A program made the translations under genes and the position numbers. Under the pieces are notes generated by a model. It made no database searches and had not been told where the DNA came from. It worked only from the letters and a program-made list of their open reading frames with translations. This document shows positions 44,595-55,394 of a stretch of 64,000 nt of DNA, piece after piece. The DNA lies in NCBI GenBank assembly GCA_963576725.1, contig OY755239.1, forward strand, positions 55,329,640-55,393,639, in the 5' to 3' direction. This stretch comes from Azorinus chamasolen (taxonomy: Eukaryota; Mollusca; Bivalvia; Cardiida; Solecurtidae). The first letter of the stretch is position 1, and each line of letters opens with the position of its first letter.

Positions 44595-46980
44595 TTAACC
44601 CATTCCCTCATAGGCTATTTTTAGATCCAACCACTTTGAATAAATCTACCAACCAGAAATGGTGTCAAAGCCACCTGATGCTCGCCTGTTTAAAGTTTGT
44701 CTAAAACGTGTCATATTGAACACAAAAAAATCATTCAATTTTCAATTTACCTTAACTGCATCAATATCACAACCAAAAGGCAACCAAATACCAATTTTCA
44801 TCAATTTAAAAAGATTATTAAACAAAAAAGATACATACCAAATATGGAAGCCCTAGGTCTATTGGTTCCAATGTAATAGGCAGTTAAAGACTTTGCAAAA
44901 GTAGGTCAAAGGTGAAGGTCAGAAGGGTAAAATTGTTGGCATGGTCATACCAAGTATAGAATTCCTATGCCTATTGCATCCAATATTATAGGCATTTAAA
45001 GATTTTTGCAAAAGAAGCTCAAAGGTCAAAGTCAACGTCACACAGTAAAAAACATTGGTATGGTTTTGAAAGTCTTATAAATATACAAAGTATGGAAGCC
45101 CTAGGCCTATTTTTCCAATGTTATATGCATTTAAAGACTTTTGCAAAAGTAGGTCAAATGTTAAGGTCAAGGTCAGAAGGGCAAATATGTTTGCATGGTC
45201 ATACAAAGTATGGAAGTCCTAGGTATATTGGTTCCAAGTTATAGGCACTTACAGATTTTTGCAAAAATAGGTGGAATGTCAAGGTCATATCGTAAAAAAA
45301 CATTGGTGTGTTTGAAAAAGTCTTCAGACAGAAAAGATACAAACCAAGTATGGAAGTATATGCATTTAAAAACTTTTGCAAAAGTAGGTCATAGTCAAGG
45401 TCAGAAAGGCAAACATGTTGGCATGGTCATACCAGGTATGGAAGCCCTATGCCTATTTGTTGCAATGCTATAGGCATTTAAAGACTTTTGCAAACCTAAG
45501 TCAAAGGTCAAGGTCACATGGTAAAAACAATGGTATGGTTGAAAAAGTCTTAAGACAAGAAAGTTGCATACCGAGTATGGAAGCCCTTGGCCTACTGGTT
45601 CAAACTTTATAGGCATTTAAAGAAAATTGCAAAAGTAGGTCAAAGGTCAAAGTAACATGGCAAAAACAACGTTGTTGGAAAGGTCTTAACACAAGAAAGT
45701 TGCATACCAAGTATGGAGGCCTTTGGCCCATTGGTTCAAATGTTATAGGCATATAAAGATTTTTGCAAAAGTAGGTCAAAGGTCATGGTCAGGAGGGCAA
45801 AAAAGTTGGCATGATCATACCAAGTATGGAAGTCCTATGCCTAGTGGTTCCAATAACATTGGCATTTAAATATTTTTTCAAAAATAGGTCGAATGTCAAG
45901 GTCAGAAGGGCAAACAAAAATATTGTTGGAAAAGTCTTAACACAAGAAAGTTGCATACCAGGTATGAAAGCCCTAGGTCGATTGGTCCAAATACTATAGG
46001 CATTTAAAGATTTTTCCGAAAGTAGGTCAACAGTCAAGGTCAGGAGGGCAAAAAAGTGGGCATGATCATACCAAGCATGGAAGCCCTATGTCTATTGGTT
46101 CAAATACTATAGGCATTTAAAGATTTTTGCAAAAGGAGGTCAAAGGTCAAGGTCAGAAGGGCAAAAATATTGGCATGGTCATACCAAGTATGGAAGCCCT
46201 AGGCCAAATGGTTCCAATAATATAGGTATTTAAAGATTTTTGCAAAAAAAGGTCAAGGTCATCTGAAGGGTCTCAACAATATAAACCTTCTCACCAAATT
46301 TCAGCATCATAGCACAAATATTAAGCTTTATACCAACCCGTCCAAAAAACTTTAACCTGGTGATTTTTGGCCCCCCAAAATTTAAGTCCAAAACATGTCA
46401 AAAATTGATAATATTGAAAAATATTTTTAATGTTTAACTTCATAACAGCAATATCTACCTCAAATGAACTTCCATGCAAAATTTCAGCACCCTAGTACAA
46501 ATATTAAGCTTTAAAACAACCCGTCCAAAAAACTTTAACCTGGTGATTTGTGGCCAACAGGACCAAGTCCAAAACATGTCAAATATTGATAAAATTGAAA
46601 AATATTTTTAATGTTTAACTTCATAACAGCAATATTTAACCTCAAATGAACTTCCATACAAAATTTCAGCATCCTAGTACAAATATTAAGCTTTAAAACA
46701 ACCCGTCCAAAAAACTTTAACCTTGGCCACGCTCACGCACACGCTCACACTCACGCTCACGCCGGGGGTATAGCATAAGCTCTACTGTTCTACGAACAGG
46801 CGAGCTAAAAAGGAGCGTTAACTAGAGAAAAGGAAAACTTTAGAATTTTGTAATTTGAAACCATTGTGATAAATAGAGCATTTGCTCCTATAGGAGCAAA
46901 TGCTCTATTTATCACAATGTTTTCAATAGGTTATTTTATACAGAGGCTTAGAAAGGCGTATTTATGGAGGAAAGGGTTAT
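44595..46980. repeat. Family B element split by a 2.15-kb element
   Basis: The left part (TTAACCCATTCCCTC ... AATAAATCTACC) and the right part (AAGGAGCGTTAACTAGAG, then palindrome at about 46857-46923, ending AAAGGGTTAT) together make one normal B copy. Confidence 0.85.
44652..46806. mobile_element. 2.15-kb element of GGTCAAAGGTCAAGGTC-rich units, inserted in family B
   Basis: Eight or more diverged units of about 140-190 bp with CATACCAAGTATGGAAGCCC, ATAGGCATTTAAAG and AGGTCAAAGGTCAAGGTCA. Two longer units with CAACCCGTCCAAAAAACTTT follow, then a CACGCTCACG run. It ends GGGGGTATAGCATAAGC and CAGGCGAGCTAAA. No transposase is visible. Confidence 0.75.
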
Positions 46981-46992
46981 AATTTTATAGGC

Positions 46993-47096
46993 ATACAGAG
47001 CAGACCCTTATGAGACAGCTCCTACAGGAGCTGCTGATCTGGGTCTACTCTGTTTGCAAATGCATGAAAACACATTTATATGAGAGAAAGGGTTAA
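46993..47096. repeat. Family A fragment
   Basis: Right half: GACAGCTCCTACAGGAGCTG, CTACTCTGTTTGCAAATGC and AAAGGGTTAA. Confidence 0.65.
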
Positions 47097-47640
47097 AGTG
47101 TATCCTGAAATGTTCTTGAGTAAGTCCTGAGAATGTTTGATTATCGATTCAAATAACCATCAACTATCTGTTTGTTTCATTACTTTAATTTTCTCCCAAA
47201 AACATGTAACAATTGATCAAAACAAAACAAATATTTATTTCAATTCCATATCAAGTACATAAAGTCATTATTCTGCCCTATATATTTACTTAGTCTGCAC
47301 TATGTTTGCTGCTCTGTAGACATATAAAAACAAACAAAAAAACGTAATTTAAAAAATAAAGTTCAAAAAGAGAATTTGGAAACTGTAATGCAAATTCTAA
47401 ATATATGGTAGGCATAATGGCTACGCAATTTCAAATATTTTTAACCTCAAACTTTTAATGTTATTTGAAAATAAAAAATTATTCAACATGCCCCAATTCT
47501 TAATGCAATTTGATTTTTTTTTCAAATTACGTGTTGTTTTTTTTATTTTATGTGTCTACACTGCTCCACGACAGGACCGGTATAAGTACAATACAAACTG
47601 TAGACCCAGGTCAGCCACCAAATCTACAATACAGCATCTG
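47097..47640. other. AT-rich unannotated stretch
   Basis: No element end, hairpin or coding signal. The frame beginning at 47458 runs into the next minisatellite. Confidence 0.45.
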
Positions 47641-47654
47641 CTGATGAGTCTCAA

Positions 47655-47865
47655 CTGTTTGACCCTCATCAGACAGACTTACCATCAGACTTACCTCAGG
47701 CAGGCAGACTTACCTCAGACAGGCAGACTTACCTCAGACAGGCAGTACTCTGACTTACCTCAGGCAAGCAGACTTACCTCAGATGGCCAGTACTCTGACT
47801 TACCTCTGGCAGGCAGACTTACCTCAAACGGGCAGTACTCTGACTTGCCTCAGACCATGGTGGAA
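47655..47865. repeat. Minisatellite of ACTTACCTCAGACAGGCAG units
   Basis: Units of 19-20 bp with a higher-order unit of about 55-60 bp that includes CAGTACTCTG. Confidence 0.85.
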
Positions 47866-47898
47866 ATTTTAATCAGTCAGTGTAACACTTGATGACTT

Positions 47899-48475
47899 AA
47901 CAGTTAAGGCAGGTGGTAGCTAACTGCAGGACAACTTGCTTTTGCCCGGCATTAACCCTTTAGTTACTTTATGAATATTCATGAAAGAAATGATGGCATC
48001 ATCAATATCAATTACATTAATTTTTAAAATGGCATATTAATACATGAAATTTTTGCCAAAGCACAATACATGTATATAGAAGAATCAGATCTGTATTAAT
48101 TCATATGCATACATAGCAGAACCTGATCAGACAGCTCCTATAGGAGCCATCAGATCTGGGTCTACTGTAAAAGCAAAAGCATTGACTGGCATATTTATGG
48201 AGAAAATTCTTAACCCATTACACCATACCCTCCATTTTGACACCTTTACAAACAGTGTTGATCCAGATCAGACAACTATTGGAGCCATCTGATCTGGGTC
48301 TGCTCTGTTTGTTTAGGAAATAATACAGTTCTGATTCTATAGTTTCTGCCATGGTAAAAGGTAAAAAAATACCCTTTTTTCAAATGCCATTATAAGAAAT
48401 CAGCTAATTAATATTCATTTTACCATTATTTCTTCCATGAATATTCATTAGGTAGAGTATCGAGCAACCACCATT
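47899..48475. repeat. Family C fragment with two family A copies inserted
   Basis: C pieces GGCAGGTGGTAGCTAACTGC and GAGCAACCACCATTTT lie outside two A copies: 47952-48213 (TTAACCCTTTAGTTAC...ATTCTTAA, core CAGCTCCTATAGGAGCCATC) and 48210 to about 48455 (TTAACCCATTACACC, decayed core). Confidence 0.65.
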
Positions 48476-48480
48476 TTTTT

Positions 48481-48730
48481 TTAACCCTTTCCCACATAGA
48501 AACGCATTTTCACGCATTTGCAAACAGAGTAGACCCAGATCAGACGGCTCCTAGAGGAGCCGTCTGATCAGGGTCTGCTCTGTTTGCTATGGGAATTTGA
48601 AAGATCTATTTCTTTCCTTTCTAAAATGGCTACAATGTTCCTTCTTCCATATTTCATCTTAACTATTTTGTCCATGAAGACTCAGTAGGTATTGAAATTT
48701 GTAATAAACATAGAACAGGGAAAGGGTTAA
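48481..48730. repeat. Family A2 element, complete
   Basis: TTAACCCTTTCCCAC...AAAGGGTTAA, 250 bp. The core surrounds CGGCTCCTAGAGGAGCCG. Good reference copy for the A2 subtype. Confidence 0.9.
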
Positions 48731-48791
48731 GACGCCTATGTTTGGTCAATAGATAAACAGGCTCTATTGTACTTATACCAGTTTTGTCACA

Positions 48792-49093
48792 TACAGCTGA
48801 ACTTCAATATCTCGAACTCAGATAACTCGTAGTAAATGTTCGGTCCTTCCAAAGTTTACAATACAGAACTGTTCTTAAATGTATCACTACCCATGTGATG
48901 GCTTAATGCAGGTTTAAAGTAATGCTGGAAGCTTCTACAGGAGCTTTCAGCATTACTTTAGACATGTATTAAGCTGTGAACTTGAGATATTGTCCAGATT
49001 AGAAATCGGATGACTCTGATGACTCTAACTTCTGTTATCTTGAAGTAATTTGTATGGTCCCGTGAAGTTCCGAGATATTTAAGTTCAACTGTA
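48792..49093. mobile_element. Family T element
   Basis: TA-CAGCTGAACTTCAATATCTC start and TTTAAGTTCAACTG-TA end. The palindrome surrounds AAGCTTCTACAGGAGCTTTC. The right subterminal part is duplicated (GATGACTCTGATGACTCT). Confidence 0.78.
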
Positions 49094-49558
49094 TACTCTC
49101 TGGTCCACTGTTTGCCACAAATTGTTCTGTGCATTGTATTCTGTAAGTTCTCTGGTAATTGCAAGTTTACAGAGGACCTTCTCCATAGAAAGGGTATATG
49201 AGCACTATCATGCGAAAACCAACCTCTAGACTTTACAAACATTGAAGAACCAGATCCACTGCCATATCTAACGCAGCCTTTGATCAGTTTCTATTGTTTG
49301 TCACACGAAACTGAACAGGAGCAATCTGATCTGGGTCTACTCTGATTGCAAAGGCAATTAAAGCATATAAAATCGAAAGTGAACTGTGAATGCCTGAATA
49401 AGACAAACTTTTCTCCAATCTTTCCTCCTCAGCATGCACCACCTAATTGTCGTCAATTTAAACTTAGACATAAAATAATAAAATGAAAATGTTTGAAAAT
49501 GAATGTAATAATCAATTATAAACTAACTTTGAAACAGAAACAACTTGGCAAAATAACT
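49094..49558. other. No gene; half-core remnant
   Basis: 49315-49372 keeps GATCTGGGTCTACTCTG of a family A core. The rest is unremarkable. Confidence 0.4.
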
Positions 49559-49959
49559 TTAACCCTTTACCTGATAGCAACACTTTTACTGACACAGTAG
49601 ATCGGGGTCTGCTCTGTTTGCTTATGGAATCAATCATAGAGATCTGAATCTACAGTTTCATCTACTGCCAAAACTGTTCATACAGCCATTACAAAAAATC
49701 AGCTAATTAATATTCATAATGTCAATACAGTAGAACCCCTCTAATGAATAACTATAACTATCTTTATATATAAGCAGGTGGTTGTTTAATGCAGGACGAA
49801 AGTAATGCAGAAAGCTCCTATAGGAGCTTTCTGCATAACTTTCGTCCTGTATTAAACTACCACCTGCCTACGCCAGACAGAATTATGTCCCTTTTACGTG
49901 GTCGCATTAGAGGGGTTTTACTGTATTTCTTACATGAATACCACCAGGGAAAGGGTTCA
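49559..49959. repeat. Family A element split by family C
   Basis: TTAACCCTTTACCTG ... AAAGGGTTCAA. Core arm CGGGGTCTGCTCTGTTTGC only. The family phrase AATGTCATTATTTCTTAC is interrupted at TA by the C copy. Confidence 0.82.
49726..49925. repeat. Family C element, complete, nested in family A
   Basis: TA-CAGTAGAACCCCTCTAATG ... GCATTAGAGGGGTTTTACTG-TA. The palindrome surrounds AAAGCTCCTATAGGAGCTTT. Confidence 0.9.
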
Positions 49960-50094
49960 ACACCATTTGCTAGAAGCAACATAAAAACTTTATCTTTTTA
50001 GTAACAAGGTTTCAATTCATATACATTTGATACCTGAGTAAATTATTATCCTGGCTTTTCCAATTGTTGGTGATCTAAGAATACTGTTTCCAAG

Positions 50095-50288
50095 TACAGT
50101 AGAATCTTTCTTAAGCAGCCATCAAAAAGGGGTCTAATTATGGGTCTGTTAGGCAGGCCATAGCTTAATGCAGATCAAAAGTAATGCAGAAAGCTCCCAT
50201 TACTTTTGCCCTGCATTAAGCAACCACCTGCTTTTTAAGACTCATATGTTCAATAAATGAATGACTGCTTAAGACTGGTTCTATTGTA
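50095..50288. repeat. Family C element, complete, empty TTAA site
   Basis: TA-CAGTAGAATCTTTCTTAAG ... AAGACTGGTTCTATTG-TA. TTAA at 50269-50272 corresponds to the site filled by family B in the copy at 15238-15665. Part of the right arm is deleted. Confidence 0.88.
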
Positions 50289-50334
50289 ATCCTAAGCAGC
50301 CATACTTAGTATTTAACTATTGGGGCCACTAATT

Positions 50335-50538
50335 TTAACCCTTTTCTCCATAAATATGCCTATACACGCCTCTGTTAAAGTCACTTTTTGAAACCATTGT
50401 GATAAATAGAGCATTTGCTCCTTAGGAGCAAATGCTCTATTTATCACAATGGTTTCAAAACTACATAATTCTGCTCCTTTTTGGTAGATTTATTCAAAGA
50501 GGTTGGATCTAAAAATAGCCTATGAGGGAATGGGTTAA
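50335..50538. repeat. Family B element
   Basis: TTAACCCTTTTCTCC...ATGGGTTAA. The palindrome lacks TA in its heart (GCTCCTTAGGAGC). Confidence 0.88.
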
Positions 50539-50676
50539 AAGGCTTAAACTTGCTAGAGGATTTTCATGGGCAAACAGTGCAGACCCTGATCAGAGGACTC
50601 CTATAGGAGCTCTCTGGTCTTGGTCTACACTGTTTGCAAATGACAATGTGTGCATGTCCTGGGTTGAAAGGGTTAA
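50535..50676. repeat. Small TTAA element with CAAACAGTGCAGACCC core
   Basis: It shares TTAA with the preceding B copy and ends GAAAGGGTTAA. Core GACTCCTATAGGAGCTC, arm GTCTACACTGTTTGCAAATG. It resembles family F in its core only. Confidence 0.65.
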
Positions 50677-50723
50677 TTCAATAAACAGAATTTGCACTGT
50701 ACATGTATAACAATGACAAATAT

Positions 50724-51155
50724 TTAACCCTTTACCTGTTGAATATTCATGTCAGAAATAATGACATCATTCATATCTATAATTAGATTATGTTTTATAA
50801 TAACATATGAACACATGCCATTTTGGCTCAGAAAGAAACTGTAGAATCAGATTTGTATTATATAATATGCAGAGTAGACACTGATCAGACAGCTCTTACA
50901 GGAGTTGTCTGATCTGAGTCTACTCTATTTGCAAAGTCATTTACAGTAAAACCTCTCTATAACGACCACTAAATTGTGTTAATCAGTTTGTATTTTGGAC
51001 AGGTGGTTGCTTAAAGCAAGGTGAAAGTAAAACAATGAGCATTCTGTTTCACTTTCAACTGGCTTTAAGCATCCACCTGCCTTTAACACAAAATACTTGA
51101 TGTAATTTAGTGGTTGTTATAGAGACGTTTTACTGTAGATGAGGGAAAGAGTTAA
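50724..51155. repeat. Family A element split by family C
   Basis: TTAACCCTTTACCTG...AAAGAGTTAA. Core CAGCTCTTACAGGAGTTG. The C copy lies in the right flank between GCAAAGTCATT and GATGAGGG. Confidence 0.85.
50942..51137. repeat. Family C element with long terminal repeats, nested
   Basis: TA-CAGTAAAACCTCTCTATAAC start and GTTATAGAGACGTTTTACTG-TA end; CGACCACTAAATT and AATTTAGTGG extend the pairing to about 30 bases. The palindrome is diverged (CAATGAGCATTCTG). Confidence 0.88.
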
Positions 51156-51649
51156 TAGTATCAAATTCCTTAAAATTGTAAGTGCTTCATAATACCCATG
51201 CCAAAACTACTGTTTCAAATTCCACAAGGGGTGTCACCAAGTGTTTTGTCTAAATCTATCCCATTGCCAGTGATGATATAAACCCGCTAGATTAAACATC
51301 CAACCTCAAACCACATTTCTGTTGAGCGATAGGTATAACAATACATTGACAACAACTGATAATGAAAATTGCTTAATGAATGATGTGTGCACACAGTAAA
51401 AAAAGAAAATCTTAGATTTCACTGGTAAATGTACCAACAATCAAGTCAATAATGATACAGTTTAAATTGACTTCTTAAATTGATCAATGTTAAAAAAATA
51501 TATTTTGTTCAAGAAGAGATAGAGCTTAATATAACTCACAATAACCAGTAGTTTCAACTTAGCAAGAAAACAATCATAAAAAACTACTCAGTCCAACAAT
51601 AGCCATACTTCAAATCGTAATTCAATAAAAGATTAGGTCTGATGCTCTT
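51156..51649. other. AT-rich unannotated stretch
   Basis: Unique-looking sequence without hairpins, element ends or a convincing frame. Confidence 0.45.
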
Positions 51650-52125
51650 TTAACCGATAAATACAACTCTTTACGTATTTGCAAACAAAGTAGACCCAGA
51701 TAGAGCCTTTCTGGTCAGGGTCTGCTCTGTTTGCTTATGATAAAACAGAGCTATGATTCTACAGTTTCTGCCATTGCCAAACATCCCTGTGTCCATGTGT
51801 TATTACCTGTATTACAATAATCTCTTTACTCCATGAATATCTATGTAAAGAACAATGACAGCATGAATATTTATTAGCTGACTTTTTATGATGTCAAACG
51901 AACAGTTAATTTTGGTGATAGAAGCTGTAAACTCACATCCCTATAATCCCATAAGCAAATAGAGAAGACCCTGTTCAGACAGCCCCTAAAGGAGCCATCT
52001 GATCTGGGTCTTCTTTGTTTGCAAAGGAGTAGAAAGGTGTATATATGGAGTAAAGTGTTATTAATGTAATTAATAATATATGATATCATTATTTCTTATA
52101 TGAATATTCAAGGAGAAACACACAA
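51650..52125. repeat. Two nested family A copies
   Basis: Outer left TTAACCGATAAATAC with core near 51682-51745. The inner copy (about 51819-52061) has core AGCCCCTAAAGGAGCCATC and end AAAGTGTTA. The outer flank resumes at ATATCATTATTTCTTATATG. Confidence 0.65.
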
Positions 52126-52171
52126 AGTTTAAAAGAAAATAGCTTTTGAAATATGTGCATAATACGAGGTA

Positions 52172-52400
52172 TTAACCCATTCCCCATAGGCTATTTTTAG
52201 ATCCAACCTCTTTGAATAAATCTACCAAAACGGAGCATTAACTATAGAAAAGGAATTTTTTTAGAATTTTATAGTTTGCAACGATTGTGATAAATAGAGC
52301 ATTTGCTCCTATAGGAGCAAATGCTCTATTTATCACAATGGTTTCAACAGGTGATTTTTACAGAGGCGTAGAAAAGCATGTTTATGGAGGAAAGAATTAA
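52172..52400. repeat. Family B element
   Basis: TTAACCCATTCCCCA...AAAGAATTAA. The palindrome has two mismatches near its left end (CAACGATTG). Confidence 0.88.
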
Positions 52401-52418
52401 ATGTGCTTTTTCAGGAAA

Positions 52419-52539
52419 CTAAACCCTTTCCCTGATACGGACATTTTGTGAATTAGAGCAGACGAGATTAGATGACTCATGTAGGAGCTGGCTGATCAGG
52501 GTCTGCTCTATTTGCTGCCAGGTACAATATACTGGTATT
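52419..52539. repeat. Family A fragment
   Basis: TAAACCCTTTCCCTG and decayed core GATGACTCATGTAGGAGC. Confidence 0.55.
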
Positions 52540-52767
52540 TTAACCCTTTCCTCCATAAATATGCCATTCTATGACTCTGTAAAAGTCACTTTTTGAAACC
52601 ATTGTGATAAATAGAACATTTGCTCCTAAGGAGCAAATGCTCTATTTATCACAATGGTTTCTGAACTACAAAATTCTAAAAAATTCCTTTTCTCAAGTGA
52701 ATGCTCCTTTTCGGTGGATTTATTCAAATAGGTTGGATCTAAAATAGCTCATGAGGGAATGGGTTAA
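52540..52767. repeat. Family B element
   Basis: TTAACCCTTTCCTCC...ATGGGTTAA. The palindrome heart is GCTCCTAAGGAGC with one arm change (AGAACATTTG). Confidence 0.88.
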
Positions 52768-52818
52768 ATCTAATTAATACCAACATATTTATATGTTTTA
52801 CATAACAAAATTAATTAA

Positions 52819-53067
52819 TTAACCCTTTTCTCCATAAATACGCCTTTCTATGCCTTTACAAACAGAGCAGACCAAGATCAGACAGCTCCTAAAGGAACTG
52901 TCTTATCAGGGTCTGCTCTGTTTGCTTATGGAATTAGATAGATCTGTTTCTTTTGCTTCTAAAATTGCAACAATGTTCCACTTCCATATTTCATTATAAC
53001 TATTTTATTCATGAGTATTCTGTAGGTATTGAAATTTGGAATAAAAATAGAACAGGGAAAGGGTTAA
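52819..53067. repeat. Family A2 element
   Basis: TTAACCCTTTTCTCC...AAAGGGTTAA. Core CAGCTCCTAAAGGAACTG. A2 flank TGTAGGTATTGAAATTTGG. Confidence 0.87.
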
Positions 53068-53148
53068 GCTGTATGAATAAGCCAGAATAAGATTCCTTTT
53101 TAATGGAGGTTGTAGAGATATGGACTGACAGCACTGCAGAAGTTAAAC

Positions 53149-54998
53149 AAGAGCACCGCAAGACGGGGCAATATACGCCCGAAGGCTGTTCTATAAAATT
53201 ATGTTGAAAAATAAAGGAGGAATTAGTTGCACAAGAAATTGCTACCCGAAACTATCAAAGGGCAATAACTCCAGAATGAAAAATAATATAAGAGTTATCT
53301 CACTGATATGCACAACTACACATCAATATCTATCATTCCTGAAAGTTTGAAGAAATTATGTTGAAAAATAAAGGAGGAGTTAGTTGCACAAGAAATTGCT
53401 ACCCGAAACTATCAAAGGGCAATAACTCCAGAATGAAAAATGATATGAGAGTTATCTCACTGATATGCACAACTACACATCAGTATATATCATTCCTGAA
53501 AGTTTGAAGAAATTATGTTGAAAAATAAAGGAGGAGTTAGTTGCACAAGAAATTGCTACCCGAAACTATCAAAGGGCAATAACTCCAGAATGAAAAATGA
53601 TATGAGAGTTATCTCACTGATATGCACAACTACACATCAGTATCTATCATTCCTGAAAGTTTGAAGAAATTATGTTGAAAAATAAAGGAGGAGTTAGTTG
53701 CACAAGAAATTGCTACCCGAAACTATCAAAGGGCAATAACTCCAGAATGAAAAATGATATGAGAGTTATCTCACTGATATGCACAACTACACATCAGTAT
53801 CTATCATTCCTGAAAGTTTGAAGAAATTATGTCGAAAAATAAAGGAGGAGTTAGTTGCACAAGAAATTGCTACCCGAAACTATCAAAGGGCAATAACTCC
53901 AGAATGAAAAATGATATGAGAGTTATCTCACTGATATGCACAACTACACATCAGTATCTATCATTCCTGAAAGTTTGAAGAAATTATGTTGAAAAATAAA
54001 GGAGGAGTTAGTTGCACAAGAAATTGCTACCCGAAACTTTCAAAGGGCAATAACTCCAGAATGAAAAATGATATGAGAGTTATCACACTGATATGCACAA
54101 CTACACATTCCTGAAAGTTTGAAGAAATTATGTTGAAAAATAAAGGAGGAGTTAGTTGCACAAGAAATTGCTACCCGAAACTATCAAAGGGCAATAACTC
54201 CAGAATGAAAAATGATATGAGAGTTATCTCACTGATATGCACAACTACACATCAGTATCTATCATTCCTGAAAGTTTGAAGAAATTATGTTGAAAAATAA
54301 AGGAGGAGTTAGTTGCACAAGAAATTGCTACCCGAAACTATCAAAGGGCAATAACTCCAGAATGAAAAATGATATGAGAGTTATCTCACTGATATGCACA
54401 ACTACACATCAGTATCTATCATTCCTGAAAGTTTGAAGAAATTATGTTGAAAAATAAAGGAGGAGTTAGTTGCACAAGAAATTGCTACCCGAAACTATCA
54501 AAGGGCAATAACTCCAGAATGAAAAATGATATGAGAGTTATCTCACTGATATGCACAACTACACATCAATATCTATCATTCCTGAAAGTTTGAAGAAATT
54601 ATGTTGAAAAATAAAGGAGGAGTTAGTTGCACAAGAAATTGCTAACGGACGGACGGACAGACGGACAGACGGACGGACATACTAACAAATGGGTAGTTGT
54701 GTGACTTTTTCCTTTGATCTTTTCTTGTGTGACTAGTCCCACAAGAAAAACTATTTTTGGCTCTAACTTTGGAAAAGAATGATCTGGAAGCTAACCCTAA
54801 CCCTAACCCTATGTCCCACAACTGGCCAGGTTAATGTCACAAGAAATGGCCAGGTTAATGTCACAAGAGATGGCCAGGTTAATGATTTTACTTGTGGGAC
54901 TAGTTAGAAAAAGTCACACAACTACCCTTTGGTGAGTGCGGACGGACGGACGGACGACATGCGCCATACCATAATACGTCCCTTCGGGCGTATAAAAA
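53149..54998. mobile_element. 1.85-kb element with a 157-bp tandem core
   Basis: Inverted ends TATACGCCCGAAGG (near 53172) and CCTTCGGGCGTATA (near 54981) enclose the array. Tail segments hold GGACGGACGGACAGACGG runs, three telomere-like CCCTAA units (54792-54811) and three units of about 25 bp with TGGCCAGGTTAATGTCACAA (54822-54885). No transposase is visible. Confidence 0.75.
53201..54645. repeat. 157-bp tandem array, about nine units
   Basis: ATGTTGAAAAATAAAGGAGG recurs at 53201, 53358, 53515, 53672, 53829 (one base changed), 53986, 54130, 54287, 54444 and 54601. The spacing is exactly 157 except one unit of 144 that has lost 13 bases. Units are nearly identical. Confidence 0.95.
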
Positions 54999-55099
54999 AC
55001 ATGATTTAAAAGTAAAACTTTTTTACCCTAATTTCCTAAGTATTCAGATATCCAATCTCCCCACCAGTTGTAAGGCTGAATAATTAAACTAGTCTCACA

Positions 55100-55168
55100 T
55101 AGTAGCAAATAGTGAAGATCCTGATCAAACTGCTTCTTCAGAGAAGTTTGATCTGAGTCTATACTATT
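55100..55168. repeat. Solo palindromic core
   Basis: GCAAATAGTGAAGATCCTGA ... CAAACTGCTTCTTCAGAGAAG and mirror arm; here the arm is CAAACTGCTT. It has no TTAA ends of its own and abuts a B copy. Confidence 0.55.
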
Positions 55169-55394
55169 AACCATTTCCTCCATAAATACGCCTTTCTACG
55201 CCTCTGTAAAAGTCACTTTATGAAACCATTGTGATAAATAGAGCATTTGCTCCTATAGGAGCAAATGCTCTATTTATCACAATGGTTTCAAACTACAAAA
55301 TTCTAAGTTTCCTTTTCTCTAGTTAATGCTTCTTTTCGGTAGATTTATTCAAAAAGGCTGTATCTAAAAAATAGCCTATGGAGGAAAGGGTTAA
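55167..55394. repeat. Family B element with perfect palindrome
   Basis: TTAACCATTTCCTCC...AAAGGGTTAA. The 68-bp palindrome at about 55222-55289 is intact. Confidence 0.92.

Noticed and set aside
47458..47892. 144-codon plus frame
   Set aside because: Its second half is the ACTTACCTCAGACAGGCAG minisatellite and its first half is AT-rich sequence with no family resemblance.
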